Part shown: positions 1 to 9,130 of the stretch, piece after piece
How positions within the stretch are numbered: the first letter of the stretch is position 1
How the letters are laid out: each line of letters starts with the position of its first letter
Position numbers and translations under genes: made by a program
Notes under the pieces: model-generated
Told to the model about the DNA's origin: nothing
Seen by the model: the letters and a program-made list of their open reading frames with translations, nothing else
Database searches by the model: none
From: Christiangramia bathymodioli
GTDB taxonomy: Bacteria > Bacteroidota > Bacteroidia > Flavobacteriales > Flavobacteriaceae
Length of the DNA: 64,000 bases
Reading direction: 5' to 3'
Assembly: GCA_009735695.1 (NCBI GenBank)
Contig: SRSL01000001.1
Span: forward strand, 992,048 to 1,056,047

Positions 1-389
1 CCATTTCAGGAAATATCGATGAACAAACCGGAACGGTTTCCTTCAGGGCAAAATTCGAAAATAACGGCCTGCTCCGCAACGGAAGCAGCGGCACGGTGAA
101 GATCCCGAAAACCTATGAGAACGCAGTCGTGGTGCCAAGCCTTTCAACTTATGAAAGACAGGGACAAAGCTTTGTATATAAAGTAAAGGCAGATACCCTC
201 ACCTCCAGCGCCATTCAAATTTTAACCGAGGTTAATAAGCTGTATGTGATCAGGGATGATGATGGGGTTGACGAGGGAGATGTCATTCTCGCACAGGGAA
301 CCGGCAAGGTAAGGCCCGGCATGAAAATAAAACCGCAACGAGTAAGCCTCGATAGTATCACCGGTTCATTTGACCAGGTATTCAAATAA
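1..389 (+). CDS. RND efflux periplasmic adaptor (MFP) subunit, C-terminal part
   Basis: This is the 3' end of a membrane-fusion (adaptor) protein that links an RND pump to an outer-membrane channel. The open frame runs in from the left edge (codons in phase with position 3), so the start lies outside the window. The visible part has the late beta-barrel pattern TGTVSFRAKF, then a stretch ending in GxGKVRPGMKI, typical of the membrane-proximal domain. The stop lies 6 nt before the pump gene, so it is the first visible gene of the efflux operon. It acts in the periplasm. The substrate cannot be told from sequence. Confidence 0.88.
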   Translation, partial: ISGNIDEQTGTVSFRAKFENNGLLRNGSSGTVKIPKTYENAVVVPSLSTYERQGQSFVYKVKADTLTSSAIQILTEVNKLYVIRDDDGVDEGDVILAQGTGKVRPGMKIKPQRVSLDSITGSFDQVFK

Positions 390-395
390 GAATAT

Positions 396-3300
396 ATGCT
401 TAAGACATTTATAGAACGCCCTGTATTATCTACCGTTATCTCGATCATTATCGTGATCCTTGGTATCCTGGGGCTTACCCAGCTTCCGGTAACCCAGTAT
501 CCCGATATCGCTCCACCAACCGTACAGGTGAGTGCTACCTATCCGGGGGCCAATGCCGAGACCATCGTGGAAAGCGTGATCATTCCCATCGAGGAACAGA
601 TCAATGGTGTGGAGGGGATGAAATACATGACCTCCAGTGCGAGCAATAACGGAACAGCCACTATCCAGGTATTCTTTGAGCAGGGCTATGATCCTGACAT
701 AGCCGCGGTAAACGTTCAGAACAGGGTGGCGCGGGCGAATGCCGTGTTGCCTTCAGAAGTGATCCGCTCTGGAGTCACAACTACCAAAGCCCAGAATTCA
801 GCTCTTTTATATGCCGGGCTTTATTCCACTAATCCCGATTTTGACGATACCTTCCTGCAGAATTACCTCAACATCAATGTAAAGCCGGAACTTCAAAGGA
901 TCAACGGTGTTGGAGAAGTAACAGTTTTTGGTGGAAAGGATTATGCGATGAGGATCTGGCTGGATCCCGCGAAAATGGCCAATTATGGCCTGGTACCATC
1001 TGATGTTACCACAGCCATTGGTGAGCAAAGCCTAGAGGCCGCAGCCGGTTCACTGGGACAAAATGCCGGTGAATCTTTTGAATATGTTCTGAAGTATGGA
1101 GGGAGATACAAAACCGTCGAGGAATATTCCAATGTGATCATAAAAGCCCAGGAAAATGGAGAGCTTCTGCGTTTAAAAGACGTGGGAACCGTGGAACTTG
1201 GGGCTCAATCTTATTCTTCACTTTCAAGGTCTAAAGGTAATCCGGCCATAAGTTTCGGGGTATTTCAAACTCCAGGCTCTAATGCCCAGGATATCATAGA
1301 AGAGATCTATACTAAGCTGGACGAATTGAAAAAGGAATTTCCAGAGGGCGTGAATTATATCGTAAATTACGATACCAATAAATTTCTTACTGCTTCCATT
1401 TCGAAGGTACAAACCACCCTTATTGAAGCCTTCCTGTTGGTTTTCCTGGTGGTGTTCGTTTTTCTCCAGGACCTGAAATCAACATTGATTCCGGCAATAG
1501 CTGTTCCGGTATCGATCATAGGAACCTTTTTCTTCCTGAACATGCTGGGTTATTCCATCAACCTGCTCACCCTTTTCGCGCTTATCCTCGCGATCGGGAT
1601 CGTGGTAGATGATGCGATCGTGGTGGTGGAAGCCGTTCACGCCAAACTGGAAGGTGGTGAAAAAGATCCGAAGAAGGCCTCAGTTTCTGCCATGAGCGAG
1701 ATCGCAGGCGCAATCGTTTCGATCACCCTGGTAATGGCTGCAGTATTTATTCCAATTACCTTTATACAGGGTCCGGCAGGAGTATTCTATGAGCAATTCG
1801 GGGTTACGCTCATCATCGCTATTCTTATTTCAGCAGTTAATGCCCTTACCTTAAGCCCGGCCTTATGTGCCCTTTTTCTGAAGCCAGAAAAGGAAAATGA
1901 AAAGAAAAACCTGCTACAGAAATTCTATGCGGCATTCGATGCGGCCTTTGAAGCCACCCGAAATAAATACGTGTCCTCTCTTGGTTTTCTTACCCGGAAC
2001 AAATGGTTAAGCTTCGCAATTCTAGGTGTGGCCATAGGCCTTATCTTCCTGGTGAACAGCCAGATCCCATCAGGTTTTGTACCTACTGAAGATCGTGGGG
2101 TTATCTTCGTTAACGGGGATCTGCCTCCGGGTTCGTCGCTGGACCGTTCCTTTGAAACCGCACAATTGCTTTATGACCAGATGCAGGAAGTAGATGGAGT
2201 TAGAACTGCAACCGTAATTGCGGGTAGAAACTTTTTCTCCGGTGCCGGGAGCTCCAATTTTATGGGCTTTATTATCCTGGAAGACTGGGAAGACAGGGAA
2301 ACCGAATCGACCAGCATAGATTCCATCATCGCAAAACTCAACCAGAAATCTGGCAGTTTAAGCGATGCAGAGATCATCTATTTCACACCTCCATCGGTTC
2401 CCGGTTTTGGTAGTGCCGATGGTTTTGAAATGCAATTACTCGACAGGCAGGCCGGCAGCCTGGAAGATCTCGACCAAACGGCGAACAATTTTGTGAGTAA
2501 CCTTATCCAGCAGCCAGAGATCGCTTATGCCTCGAACCCGTTCAGCACGAATTATCCACAATTACGCATCGATATCAATACTGCCAAGGCAAAACAAGCC
2601 GGTGTTGGAGTGAATGATATTCTATCTGTTTTGCAGGGATATGTTGGCGGAATCTATACAGCCAACTTCAGCCGGTTTGGAAAACAATACCGTGTATTTG
2701 TGCAGGCCCTGCCCGATGACCGGATTGAAAAGACCAGCCTGAACAGTATGTACGTAAGAACATCTGGCGGAGAAATGTCCCCGGTTTCTCAGTTCGTAAC
2801 CCTGAACAGAATCTATGGTCCGCAGAGTATCAACCGGTTCAACCTTTTTAACGCGGTTGCCATAAACGGTACGGCAGCACCTGGTTATAGTTCCGGGGGC
2901 ACTATTGACGCCATTCGAAGAACCGCTGACGAAGTTTTGCCGAACGGCTACGACGTGGCTTTTTCAGGATTAACGCGTGAGGAGATCGCTTCTGCGGGCC
3001 AGGCCGGGATCATCTTTGCCTTAAGTATTGTTTTTGTTTACTTCCTGTTGGCTGCTCAGTACGAAAGTTACCTGCTGCCTTTTTCAGTAATACTTTCCCT
3101 GCCAATAGGAGTTTTTGGCGCCTACCTGGCGACATGGTTAAGCGGACTTCAGAATAACATCTATTTCCAGATCGCGCTCATTATGCTGATTGGATTACTT
3201 GCCAAAAACGCGATCCTGATCGTAGAATTCGCCAGGCAGAGAAGACATGAAGGTTTATCCATCTCCGAAGCGGCCATAGACGGAGCGAAAGTACGATTAA

Positions 3301-3524
3301 GACCTATTTTGATGACCTCCTTCGCATTCATACTGGGGCTGTTGCCACTTGTTCTAGCCAGCGGTGTGGGCGCTGAAGGTAACCGTTCCATTGGTACAGG
3401 TGCCGCAGGAGGCTTACTGATAGGAACCGTATTCGGAATTTTCGTAATCCCGGTTCTATTCATCATTTTCCAGTGGCTGCAGGAGAAGATCGGTAAGAAA
3501 CCCGAAAGCGTTCAAAACACTTAA
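396..3524 (+). CDS. RND efflux pump, inner-membrane permease (HAE1/AcrB type)
   Basis: Proton-driven efflux pump of the hydrophobe/amphiphile family, 1042 residues, the normal length. The N-terminus has the family start FIERPVLSTVISI as first membrane helix. The proton-relay pair is Asp405-Asp406 in GIVVDDAIVVVEAV, and the second half carries the expected lysine helix (LLAKNAILIVEFA). The two large periplasmic loops are complete. It lies between adaptor and channel genes and is probably co-transcribed with both, forming a tripartite pump spanning both membranes. Drug or detergent export is usual for the family; the actual substrate is unknown. Confidence 0.95.
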   Translation: MLKTFIERPVLSTVISIIIVILGILGLTQLPVTQYPDIAPPTVQVSATYPGANAETIVESVIIPIEEQINGVEGMKYMTSSASNNGTATIQVFFEQGYDPDIAAVNVQNRVARANAVLPSEVIRSGVTTTKAQNSALLYAGLYSTNPDFDDTFLQNYLNINVKPELQRINGVGEVTVFGGKDYAMRIWLDPAKMANYGLVPSDVTTAIGEQSLEAAAGSLGQNAGESFEYVLKYGGRYKTVEEYSNVIIKAQENGELLRLKDVGTVELGAQSYSSLSRSKGNPAISFGVFQTPGSNAQDIIEEIYTKLDELKKEFPEGVNYIVNYDTNKFLTASISKVQTTLIEAFLLVFLVVFVFLQDLKSTLIPAIAVPVSIIGTFFFLNMLGYSINLLTLFALILAIGIVVDDAIVVVEAVHAKLEGGEKDPKKASVSAMSEIAGAIVSITLVMAAVFIPITFIQGPAGVFYEQFGVTLIIAILISAVNALTLSPALCALFLKPEKENEKKNLLQKFYAAFDAAFEATRNKYVSSLGFLTRNKWLSFAILGVAIGLIFLVNSQIPSGFVPTEDRGVIFVNGDLPPGSSLDRSFETAQLLYDQMQEVDGVRTATVIAGRNFFSGAGSSNFMGFIILEDWEDRETESTSIDSIIAKLNQKSGSLSDAEIIYFTPPSVPGFGSADGFEMQLLDRQAGSLEDLDQTANNFVSNLIQQPEIAYASNPFSTNYPQLRIDINTAKAKQAGVGVNDILSVLQGYVGGIYTANFSRFGKQYRVFVQALPDDRIEKTSLNSMYVRTSGGEMSPVSQFVTLNRIYGPQSINRFNLFNAVAINGTAAPGYSSGGTIDAIRRTADEVLPNGYDVAFSGLTREEIASAGQAGIIFALSIVFVYFLLAAQYESYLLPFSVILSLPIGVFGAYLATWLSGLQNNIYFQIALIMLIGLLAKNAILIVEFARQRRHEGLSISEAAIDGAKVRLRPILMTSFAFILGLLPLVLASGVGAEGNRSIGTGAAGGLLIGTVFGIFVIPVLFIIFQWLQEKIGKKPESVQNT

Positions 3525-3546
3525 TCAAATCAGGAAACCGAAGAAA

Positions 3547-4944
3547 ATGAAGAAGTTTTTTAATCTGAAATTGATACTTGCGGGCTTTACTTTGATAAGC
3601 CTTCAGTCCTGTTTTGTGGCAAAAGAATATACGCAGCCGGAAGTAGTCGAGGAAGAAAAGTTCAGGACCGATAATATTGACCTGGACAGCCTGAATATGG
3701 CAACTATTTCCTGGCGGGAACTTTTTACAGATCCCATTCTTCAGCAGCACATAGAAACCGGCCTGCAGAACAATATCGACATCAGGGTAGCACTTCAGCA
3801 GATCATTGCAGCAGAGGCTTATGTAAAACAGGGAAAGGCAGGTTACCTGCCAACTCTGGACGGGAATGCGACATTTACCCACCAGGAACTTTCAGAAAAC
3901 AGCCAGTTTGGTTCATTTTTCAGTTCTGTGAATCAATACGAAATAAGCTCCGGGCTTTCCTGGGAAGCCGATATATGGGGAAAGATACGCAGCCAGAAAA
4001 GAGCATTTGAGGCAGGTTATCTTCAGAGCGTCGCTGCCCACCAGGCTGTGAAGACCAGGCTGATCGCTGAGATCGCTTCTACCTATTACCAATTACTTGC
4101 ACTGGACGAGCAAATTAAAATCACCCAGGAAACGGTAGATACCCGCGAAAAAAGCCTCGATGTGACTCAGGCGCTAAAGGAATCTGGTAATCTTACCGAA
4201 GTAGGCGTTAAACAAACCGAGGCGCAATATTATACGGCCAGGGCCATCCTGATAGACCTTAAAAATGAAGAAAGGTTGCTGGAAAATACCTTTTCCATCC
4301 TGCTAGGTGAGGCACCACAACAGATCGACCGTACCGAACTGGACGAACAGGAAATCACTACCGAGCTCAATATTGGTGTTCCTATTCAGTTATTAAGGAA
4401 CAGGCCCGATGTGATGGCGGCCGAATACGAATTGATGAACGCTTTTGAGCTAACCAACGTGGCCCGAAGCAATTTCTATCCTTCCCTGACGCTTTCCGCT
4501 ACCGGGGGACTTCAGGCACTGGAAGCCCAGGATCTTTTTAGTATGAACTCCCTTTTCGCTACGATCGTTGGCGGCCTCGCTCAACCCATCCTGAACGGTC
4601 GCCGCATTCGAACCGAATACGAAGTATCCAAGGCCGAACAGGAACAGGCAAGGTTGAGATTCCGTGAGGCAATTTTGACCGCAAGCAAGGAAGTTTCAGA
4701 TGCCCTCTACACCTACCAGGCTACCACCGAAAAGATCGAGGTAAAACAAAAAGAATATGAAGCCTACGAGCTTGCTACGGAATATTCCGAAGAACTGCTC
4801 GTAAATGGTCTTGCCAATTACCTCGAAGTGCTTACCGCCAGGGAAAATGCCCTTAATTCCAGCCTGGACCTTACCAATGCACGCTTCAACCAGCTAAGAT
4901 CTATCGTGGATCTTTATGAAGCGTTGGGAGGCGGCTGGCAATAA
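3547..4944 (+). CDS. TolC-like outer-membrane efflux lipoprotein (NodT family)
   Basis: Outer-membrane channel of the tripartite pump, 465 residues. The N-terminus is a lipoprotein signal with lipobox LQSC (Cys22), as in OprM/NodT channels. Two repeated halves rich in long helices and coiled coil follow, with family signatures such as SWEADIWGKIRSQKRAF, PIQLLRNRPDVMAAE and TARENALNSSLDLTNAR. It starts 22 nt after the pump stop and ends just before a hairpin terminator, closing the operon. Confidence 0.94.
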   Translation: MKKFFNLKLILAGFTLISLQSCFVAKEYTQPEVVEEEKFRTDNIDLDSLNMATISWRELFTDPILQQHIETGLQNNIDIRVALQQIIAAEAYVKQGKAGYLPTLDGNATFTHQELSENSQFGSFFSSVNQYEISSGLSWEADIWGKIRSQKRAFEAGYLQSVAAHQAVKTRLIAEIASTYYQLLALDEQIKITQETVDTREKSLDVTQALKESGNLTEVGVKQTEAQYYTARAILIDLKNEERLLENTFSILLGEAPQQIDRTELDEQEITTELNIGVPIQLLRNRPDVMAAEYELMNAFELTNVARSNFYPSLTLSATGGLQALEAQDLFSMNSLFATIVGGLAQPILNGRRIRTEYEVSKAEQEQARLRFREAILTASKEVSDALYTYQATTEKIEVKQKEYEAYELATEYSEELLVNGLANYLEVLTARENALNSSLDLTNARFNQLRSIVDLYEALGGGWQ

Positions 4945-4976
4945 CAATTTTAGAAATCGATAATTAGTTGAATGAG

Positions 4977-5007
4977 GACCCTATGCTGAATGCGTGGGGT
5001 CTTTTTT
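4977..5007 (+). terminator. Rho-independent terminator of the RND operon
   Basis: Inverted repeat GACCC (4977-4981) / GGGTC (4997-5001) followed by six T. It lies about 30 nt after the channel gene stop. Confidence 0.65.
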
Positions 5008-5070
5008 AACCCTATCTTAAAGGTTTACTGAAGCACAAAATCGTAAATTTAGGCTTAAAACCAGCAGAAG

Positions 5071-5367
5071 ATGAAAAGCAGTTTTAGCGAAATTATCAAA
5101 AGTGAAACGCCGGTATTGATCGATTTTCACGCCGACTGGTGTGGGCCGTGCAAAACACTGGCGCCAATCCTTAAACAGGTAAAGGAAGAACTGGGAGACC
5201 AGGTAAAGATTGTTAAAATAGATGTAGACAAGAACCAGGAACTGGCGGGTAAATACCAGGTTCGCGGAGTACCAACCATGATCCTTTTCAAGAACGGCGA
5301 ACAGGTTTGGAGACAGTCTGGAGTGATGCCTGCAGAAGAGATCAAAAGCCGTATCACCTCAGCCTGA
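5071..5367 (+). CDS. trxA: thioredoxin
   Basis: Small redox protein, 98 residues, that reduces disulfides in the cytoplasm. The active site WCGPC is at residues 23-27 (Cys24, Cys27), preceded by VLIDFHADW and followed by the cis-proline segment GVPTMILF. There is no signal peptide, so it is the cytosolic form. It stands alone between the RND terminator and a convergent gene whose stop is adjacent (5368). A possible promoter -7 element TAAATTTA is at 5044-5051. Confidence 0.95.
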   Translation: MKSSFSEIIKSETPVLIDFHADWCGPCKTLAPILKQVKEELGDQVKIVKIDVDKNQELAGKYQVRGVPTMILFKNGEQVWRQSGVMPAEEIKSRITSA

Positions 5368-6297
5368 TCAGAGTTCGTTTAAAGGTGGCACCTTGAATTC
5401 TTCGATATCCCAGTCGGCTAATGAAGCTCCAGCCTGGTAAGCGCTTTCCAGGAATTGCAGTAAGGCTTTTCGTGGATTGTCCTTCTCCAGCAGATCGCCA
5501 TAAGTGAGAATGGCCATTGGTGTACCATTATTCATTACCCAATTGGCTTCTTTTGGTTCTAACGGCTGGTTATCCAGGCCTTCCGGAGAAGGAAATGTAT
5601 AGGAATAGAACGCAGGTTCCTGCACATTGTCATCTCCCGCCCAGAACCCAAAACTAATGCATTCATGGCTGTAAGCATCCTTATCTGAAATCCTGGCATC
5701 TTCCGGCATAGGCGGTGCTTTTTTTCCGGAGAACCTGGTTACCGCAAGATCCATTGAATGCCAGTATACATGCACCGGGCAAGTCTTGCCGTAAAACCTT
5801 CCGCTGAATTCCTTAAAAACAGCACTTACCCAAAGAAAACTTTTCCAGAAAGCCATCGCATACTTTTTGGAATAATGCTGAATATCTTCAATTTCGGAAA
5901 AAGGCCTGTCGATATTCAGGTCGTAAGGCCGGCCGTTTATTTTTACATGAACGTCTATTTCCTTCAGGGTACTTACCAGGTAATTGTAAAAATCGGCCAC
6001 ACTTAAATTCTTCTCCAGCCTGAATGACCTAGTCTCACCAGTGCTTTTGAAAACCTCAACTCGATTTTCAAGTATGTTAAGTGTAATTGAAAAAGATCCA
6101 AAGCCGTCTTCAACCGGGACCGGTCCCGTGGTAAAGCCTTTTTCATTTACGTAGAGGGTGATATACCACCAATGATTTTTCCGGGGCGTAAAACACATTC
6201 TTATTTTTCCCATGATCTGGAAAAACAGGTGAAGGGTCAACTTCTTTTTCTCGTTGCCCACATATTTCAATTCCGGTAAAACATTTGCTGGTATCAT
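5368..6297 (-). CDS. DUF5996 family protein
   Basis: A 309-residue soluble protein that I recognise as the DUF5996 family; no biochemical role is known to me. Conserved-looking parts are NHWWYITLYVNEKGFTTG near residue 45, VHVYWHSMDLAVTRFSGKKAP in the middle and HECISFGFWAGDD near residue 210. There is no signal peptide or membrane segment. It is the last gene of a minus-strand operon and starts 1 nt after the YciI-like lipoprotein gene. It converges with trxA with no gap between the two stops. Confidence 0.75.
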   Translation of the reverse strand: MIPANVLPELKYVGNEKKKLTLHLFFQIMGKIRMCFTPRKNHWWYITLYVNEKGFTTGPVPVEDGFGSFSITLNILENRVEVFKSTGETRSFRLEKNLSVADFYNYLVSTLKEIDVHVKINGRPYDLNIDRPFSEIEDIQHYSKKYAMAFWKSFLWVSAVFKEFSGRFYGKTCPVHVYWHSMDLAVTRFSGKKAPPMPEDARISDKDAYSHECISFGFWAGDDNVQEPAFYSYTFPSPEGLDNQPLEPKEANWVMNNGTPMAILTYGDLLEKDNPRKALLQFLESAYQAGASLADWDIEEFKVPPLNEL

Positions 6298-6298
6298 A

Positions 6299-6799
6299 TC
6301 ATTTTAATTTTCCTCCTTTCGCCACCCACCATGGATGAACCTCTACCACCAGTCTGCCCGCCTTCACCATCGGGTCTAGCTTGGCAAGGCTATCGGCCTC
6401 TTCCATCGTTGGTGTATTATAAACCACGATTCCTCTTAATTCTCCATCATCACCCATTGGCCCTGTGAGACTGGTATAACCTTCCTCGTACATCCTGGAC
6501 AGGTGAGCCATATGTTGCTTCTGCAATTCGGCGGCTTCGGTCGAGTCCTGGCTGCGGGTTGGTCCCGATTTTAAAAATACCATATAATATTGCTGCATTA
6601 AATAGGTGGTATCCCCTTCTTTATAACTAAATGTTTGATAACCGTCTTTTTTTAAGCGAGCTTCCACTTCAGCGATATCATCTTTTACAAGGCTATCTGC
6701 AGACTTGGTCCTTTCAGTTTCCAGGCTATTATTGCTCTGTTCTTTTCCCTGGCAGGAAATTAAAGCTGCAACGGCTAGTATCATCCATATTCTTTTCAT
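6299..6799 (-). CDS. YciI-like lipoprotein
   Basis: A 166-residue predicted lipoprotein: signal with lipobox ALISC (Cys16), then a charged linker, then a domain resembling YciI (YYMVFLKSGP..., HMAHLSRMYEEGYTSLTGPMGDDGELRGIVVY, ending in VEVHPWW). YciI proteins are small ferredoxin-fold proteins of poorly known function and are normally cytosolic; a membrane-anchored exported form is the odd point. Its ATG overlaps the stop of the CYTH gene by 4 nt (ATGA), so the two are translationally coupled. Confidence 0.72.
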   Translation of the reverse strand: MKRIWMILAVAALISCQGKEQSNNSLETERTKSADSLVKDDIAEVEARLKKDGYQTFSYKEGDTTYLMQQYYMVFLKSGPTRSQDSTEAAELQKQHMAHLSRMYEEGYTSLTGPMGDDGELRGIVVYNTPTMEEADSLAKLDPMVKAGRLVVEVHPWWVAKGGKLK

Positions 6800-7269
6800 G
6801 ATTTCCAGTTTTTATAAGGGTTGGTCAATAAGTTAGAATTATAGTATTGTTTATTACCGGTGACTTCTTTCCCAAGCCAGCCAGGTTTATGAAAATCTTC
6901 TTCCTCATCCTCAAGCTCCACCTCGGCGATCACCAGGCCTTCGTTATTATCATGAAATTCATCTACCTCGTACACATGCTCTCCTTCCTCCACCTCGTAC
7001 CTGAGTTTCTCAATCTTTCCCGGTTCACAGATATTTAAAAGCATCTTAGCTTCGTCCAGTGGTATTTCTTTTTCCCATTCGAACCTGGTAAGGCCGTTTT
7101 CTGAAGACCTGCCTTTAATGGTCAAATAAGCTTTTTGATCATTGATCCTTACCCGTATGGTTCGGTCTGGATCGGTATTTAGATAAGCCTGGCTTATCTG
7201 GTATTTCCTTCTGTATTTCTTTTTATATTCTTCTGAATTTACCAGGAATTTTCTCTCTATTTCTTTCAT
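6796..7269 (-). CDS. CYTH domain protein (triphosphate tunnel fold)
   Basis: A 157-residue protein of the CYTH/TTM superfamily, whose members act on triphosphates (inorganic tripolyphosphate, thiamine triphosphate) or make cAMP. The signature ExExK is at Glu3-Glu5-Lys7 (MKEIERKF); tunnel residues follow in TIRVRI, AYLTIKGR, RFEWEKEI, LRYEVEEG and VAEVELEDEEEDF. I chose the ATG at 7269 because the ExExK motif normally lies at the extreme N-terminus and this start is 1 nt past the upstream stop; an ATG at 7293 would overlap the upstream gene. The substrate is not predictable, but short bacterial forms are often tripolyphosphatases. Confidence 0.85.
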   Translation of the reverse strand: MKEIERKFLVNSEEYKKKYRRKYQISQAYLNTDPDRTIRVRINDQKAYLTIKGRSSENGLTRFEWEKEIPLDEAKMLLNICEPGKIEKLRYEVEEGEHVYEVDEFHDNNEGLVIAEVELEDEEEDFHKPGWLGKEVTGNKQYYNSNLLTNPYKNWKS

Positions 7270-7270
7270 A

Positions 7271-7963
7271 TCAATTTTTATCTCTGCCAGCAATCTGCTT
7301 GATCTCGTCAGATTCTATTCTTCCGCTTCTATAAGGATTATTGGCAAGGTAGATCATGGCATCTGCTATGGTTTCGGGATGAATACTTCGGTATTTCTTT
7401 AATTTTCCAACAAGTAAATGGTCGCCAAGTTTCATGATCTTTTTCCAGGCAAATTCAAAAGGCCGGCTTTCATCCCTGTTTCCACCGATCAACGAAGGTC
7501 TCAGGATGTAAGTATGTCTGATCGCCTGGTCAAGGACGGCTCCTTCCATTTCTCCCTTGGTGCGGTTATAAAAGAATCGGCTGTTCTCGCTGGCCCCCAT
7601 TGATGAAATTACCTGGAAGGTTTCAATATTGTTCTTTTTAGAAAGTTTCGCTGCCGTGGCAGGAATCCCAAAATCGACCATACGATATACCTCCTCATCG
7701 GGTGTTTTTTTCTGGGTACTGCCAACACAACAAAAAACCTCGTCACCCGTAAAAAGTTTGGCGAGGCTATTCAGTTCAAAAAGATCTACTAGAATCTCTT
7801 CAATTTTATCATGTTTCAGATCAACATGCCTGCGGGTAAAGACCTTAATGCTCGAATACCGGTCGTCGGCTACCAGTTTCTCAAGAAGTATTCCGCCGGT
7901 TAACCCGGTGGCTCCAAGAATGATGGCCGTTTTATTTGATTTCATCGTATTCTCATTATCCAT
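7271..7963 (-). CDS. NAD(P)-binding Rossmann-fold oxidoreductase (HTATIP2/TIP30-like)
   Basis: A 230-residue short atypical dehydrogenase-like protein. The dinucleotide motif GATGLTGG lies about residues 17-24, followed by VFTRR, CCVGSTQKKTPDEE and VISSMGASENSRFFYNRTKGEME, which resemble TIP30/YbjT-type proteins including the Tyr-x-x-x-Lys-like YNRTK. A second start (MKSNK, 7945) is equally likely. It is the first gene of the minus-strand operon leading to CYTH, YciI-like and DUF5996 genes. It is divergent from dinB with a 72-nt gap. Substrate unknown. Confidence 0.8.
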   Translation of the reverse strand: MDNENTMKSNKTAIILGATGLTGGILLEKLVADDRYSSIKVFTRRHVDLKHDKIEEILVDLFELNSLAKLFTGDEVFCCVGSTQKKTPDEEVYRMVDFGIPATAAKLSKKNNIETFQVISSMGASENSRFFYNRTKGEMEGAVLDQAIRHTYILRPSLIGGNRDESRPFEFAWKKIMKLGDHLLVGKLKKYRSIHPETIADAMIYLANNPYRSGRIESDEIKQIAGRDKN

Positions 7964-8023
7964 TCTATAAAGTTATCAATTTTTCCAGTTGATTGTTCCT
8001 TCCATATTTAGATATGGAAAGCT

Positions 8024-8031
8024 TAAATTTG
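8024..8031 (+). promoter_or_regulatory. -7 promoter element of dinB (TAAATTTG)
   Basis: Exact match to the Bacteroidota -7 consensus TAnnTTTG. It ends only 4 nt before the GTG start of dinB, so transcription would begin at or near the start codon. No clear -33 box was found at the usual distance. Confidence 0.5.
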
Positions 8032-8035
8032 AACC

Positions 8036-9124
8036 GTGAACACCTCCAGAAAAATCATCCATATTGATATGGATGCGTTTTACGCATCGGTAGAGCAGTT
8101 GGACAATCCCGAACTTCGCGGAAAGCCCGTGGCAGTTGGCGGAAGCTCCCAGAGAGGTGTGGTGAGCGCCGCCAGTTATGAAGCGCGCAAGTATGGAGTG
8201 AGAAGCGCGATGAGCAGCGTGATCGCAAAACGGAATTGCCCTGAACTTATCTTCGTAAAAGCGAGATTTGAGCGTTACCGTGAGATCTCACAGCAGATTC
8301 GTGAAATTTTCTTTGAGTATACCGACCTTGTTGAACCACTTTCTCTGGACGAAGCCTATTTAGACGTAACCGAAAACAAAAAAGGTTTGCCCAGCGCCAC
8401 GCTTATCGCAAAGCAGATACGGGATCAAATTAAGGAAAAAACGGGGCTGAATGCTTCGGCAGGGATTTCGATCAATAAGTTCATCGCCAAGGTGGCCAGT
8501 GATATCAACAAACCGAATGGGCAGAAAACCGTGCCTCCGGAAGAAGTGCTTCAGTTTCTGGAAGATCTCGATATTCGAAAGTTTTACGGGGTAGGAAAAG
8601 TCACCGCGGAGAAGATGTATCGTTTAGGTATTTTCAGCGGAAAGGACCTGAAGGAAAAAACCGAGGAGTATCTTAGCGAACATTTCGGAAAAAGCGGAAA
8701 ACACTTCTATAATGTGGTTCGGGGCATACATCTTTCCGAAGTAAAGCCTCACCGTATTCGAAAATCGCTTGGAGCCGAAAGGACCTTCAGCGAAAACATT
8801 TCTTCAGAGATCTTTATGCTGGAAAAGCTGAAGAACATCGCCGAGGAGATTGAGCGACGGCTGAACAAAAGCAAGGTAGCCGGGAAGACAGTAACCCTGA
8901 AGATCAAATACAGCGACTTCACGCTGCAGACCCGCAGTAAGACCATTAATTATTATATTGCCAGCAAAGACCTGATTCTCGAACTTGCAAAAGAGCTCCT
9001 ATACCAGGAAAAAATGAAGGATTCGGTTCGGCTGTTAGGCATTAGTTTATCTAACCTGAATACGGAGAAAGAAGATGAAAATGATAAGAAGGAGATTTCG
9101 GTTCAGCTAAAATTCAAATTTTAA
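8036..9124 (+). CDS. dinB: DNA polymerase IV (Y family)
   Basis: Translesion DNA polymerase, 362 residues. The palm has IHIDMDAFYASVEQ (catalytic Asp11) and PLSLDEAYLDVT with the Asp-Glu pair; helix-hairpin-helix parts FYGVGKVTAEKMYRLGI and the little-finger domain with SLGAERTFSE follow. The C-terminus ends in EISVQLKFKF, which may act as a clamp-binding peptide (inference). Translation starts at GTG 8036. It is followed 6 nt later by a lipoprotein gene, possibly in the same transcript. Confidence 0.95.
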   Translation: MNTSRKIIHIDMDAFYASVEQLDNPELRGKPVAVGGSSQRGVVSAASYEARKYGVRSAMSSVIAKRNCPELIFVKARFERYREISQQIREIFFEYTDLVEPLSLDEAYLDVTENKKGLPSATLIAKQIRDQIKEKTGLNASAGISINKFIAKVASDINKPNGQKTVPPEEVLQFLEDLDIRKFYGVGKVTAEKMYRLGIFSGKDLKEKTEEYLSEHFGKSGKHFYNVVRGIHLSEVKPHRIRKSLGAERTFSENISSEIFMLEKLKNIAEEIERRLNKSKVAGKTVTLKIKYSDFTLQTRSKTINYYIASKDLILELAKELLYQEKMKDSVRLLGISLSNLNTEKEDENDKKEISVQLKFKF

Positions 9125-9130
9125 AGAATT

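Noticed and set aside
3463-3882. Minus-strand open frame across the end of the RND pump and start of the channel gene.
   Set aside because: It is antisense to two clear genes, has no recognisable domain and no start context, so it is a shadow of the real genes.
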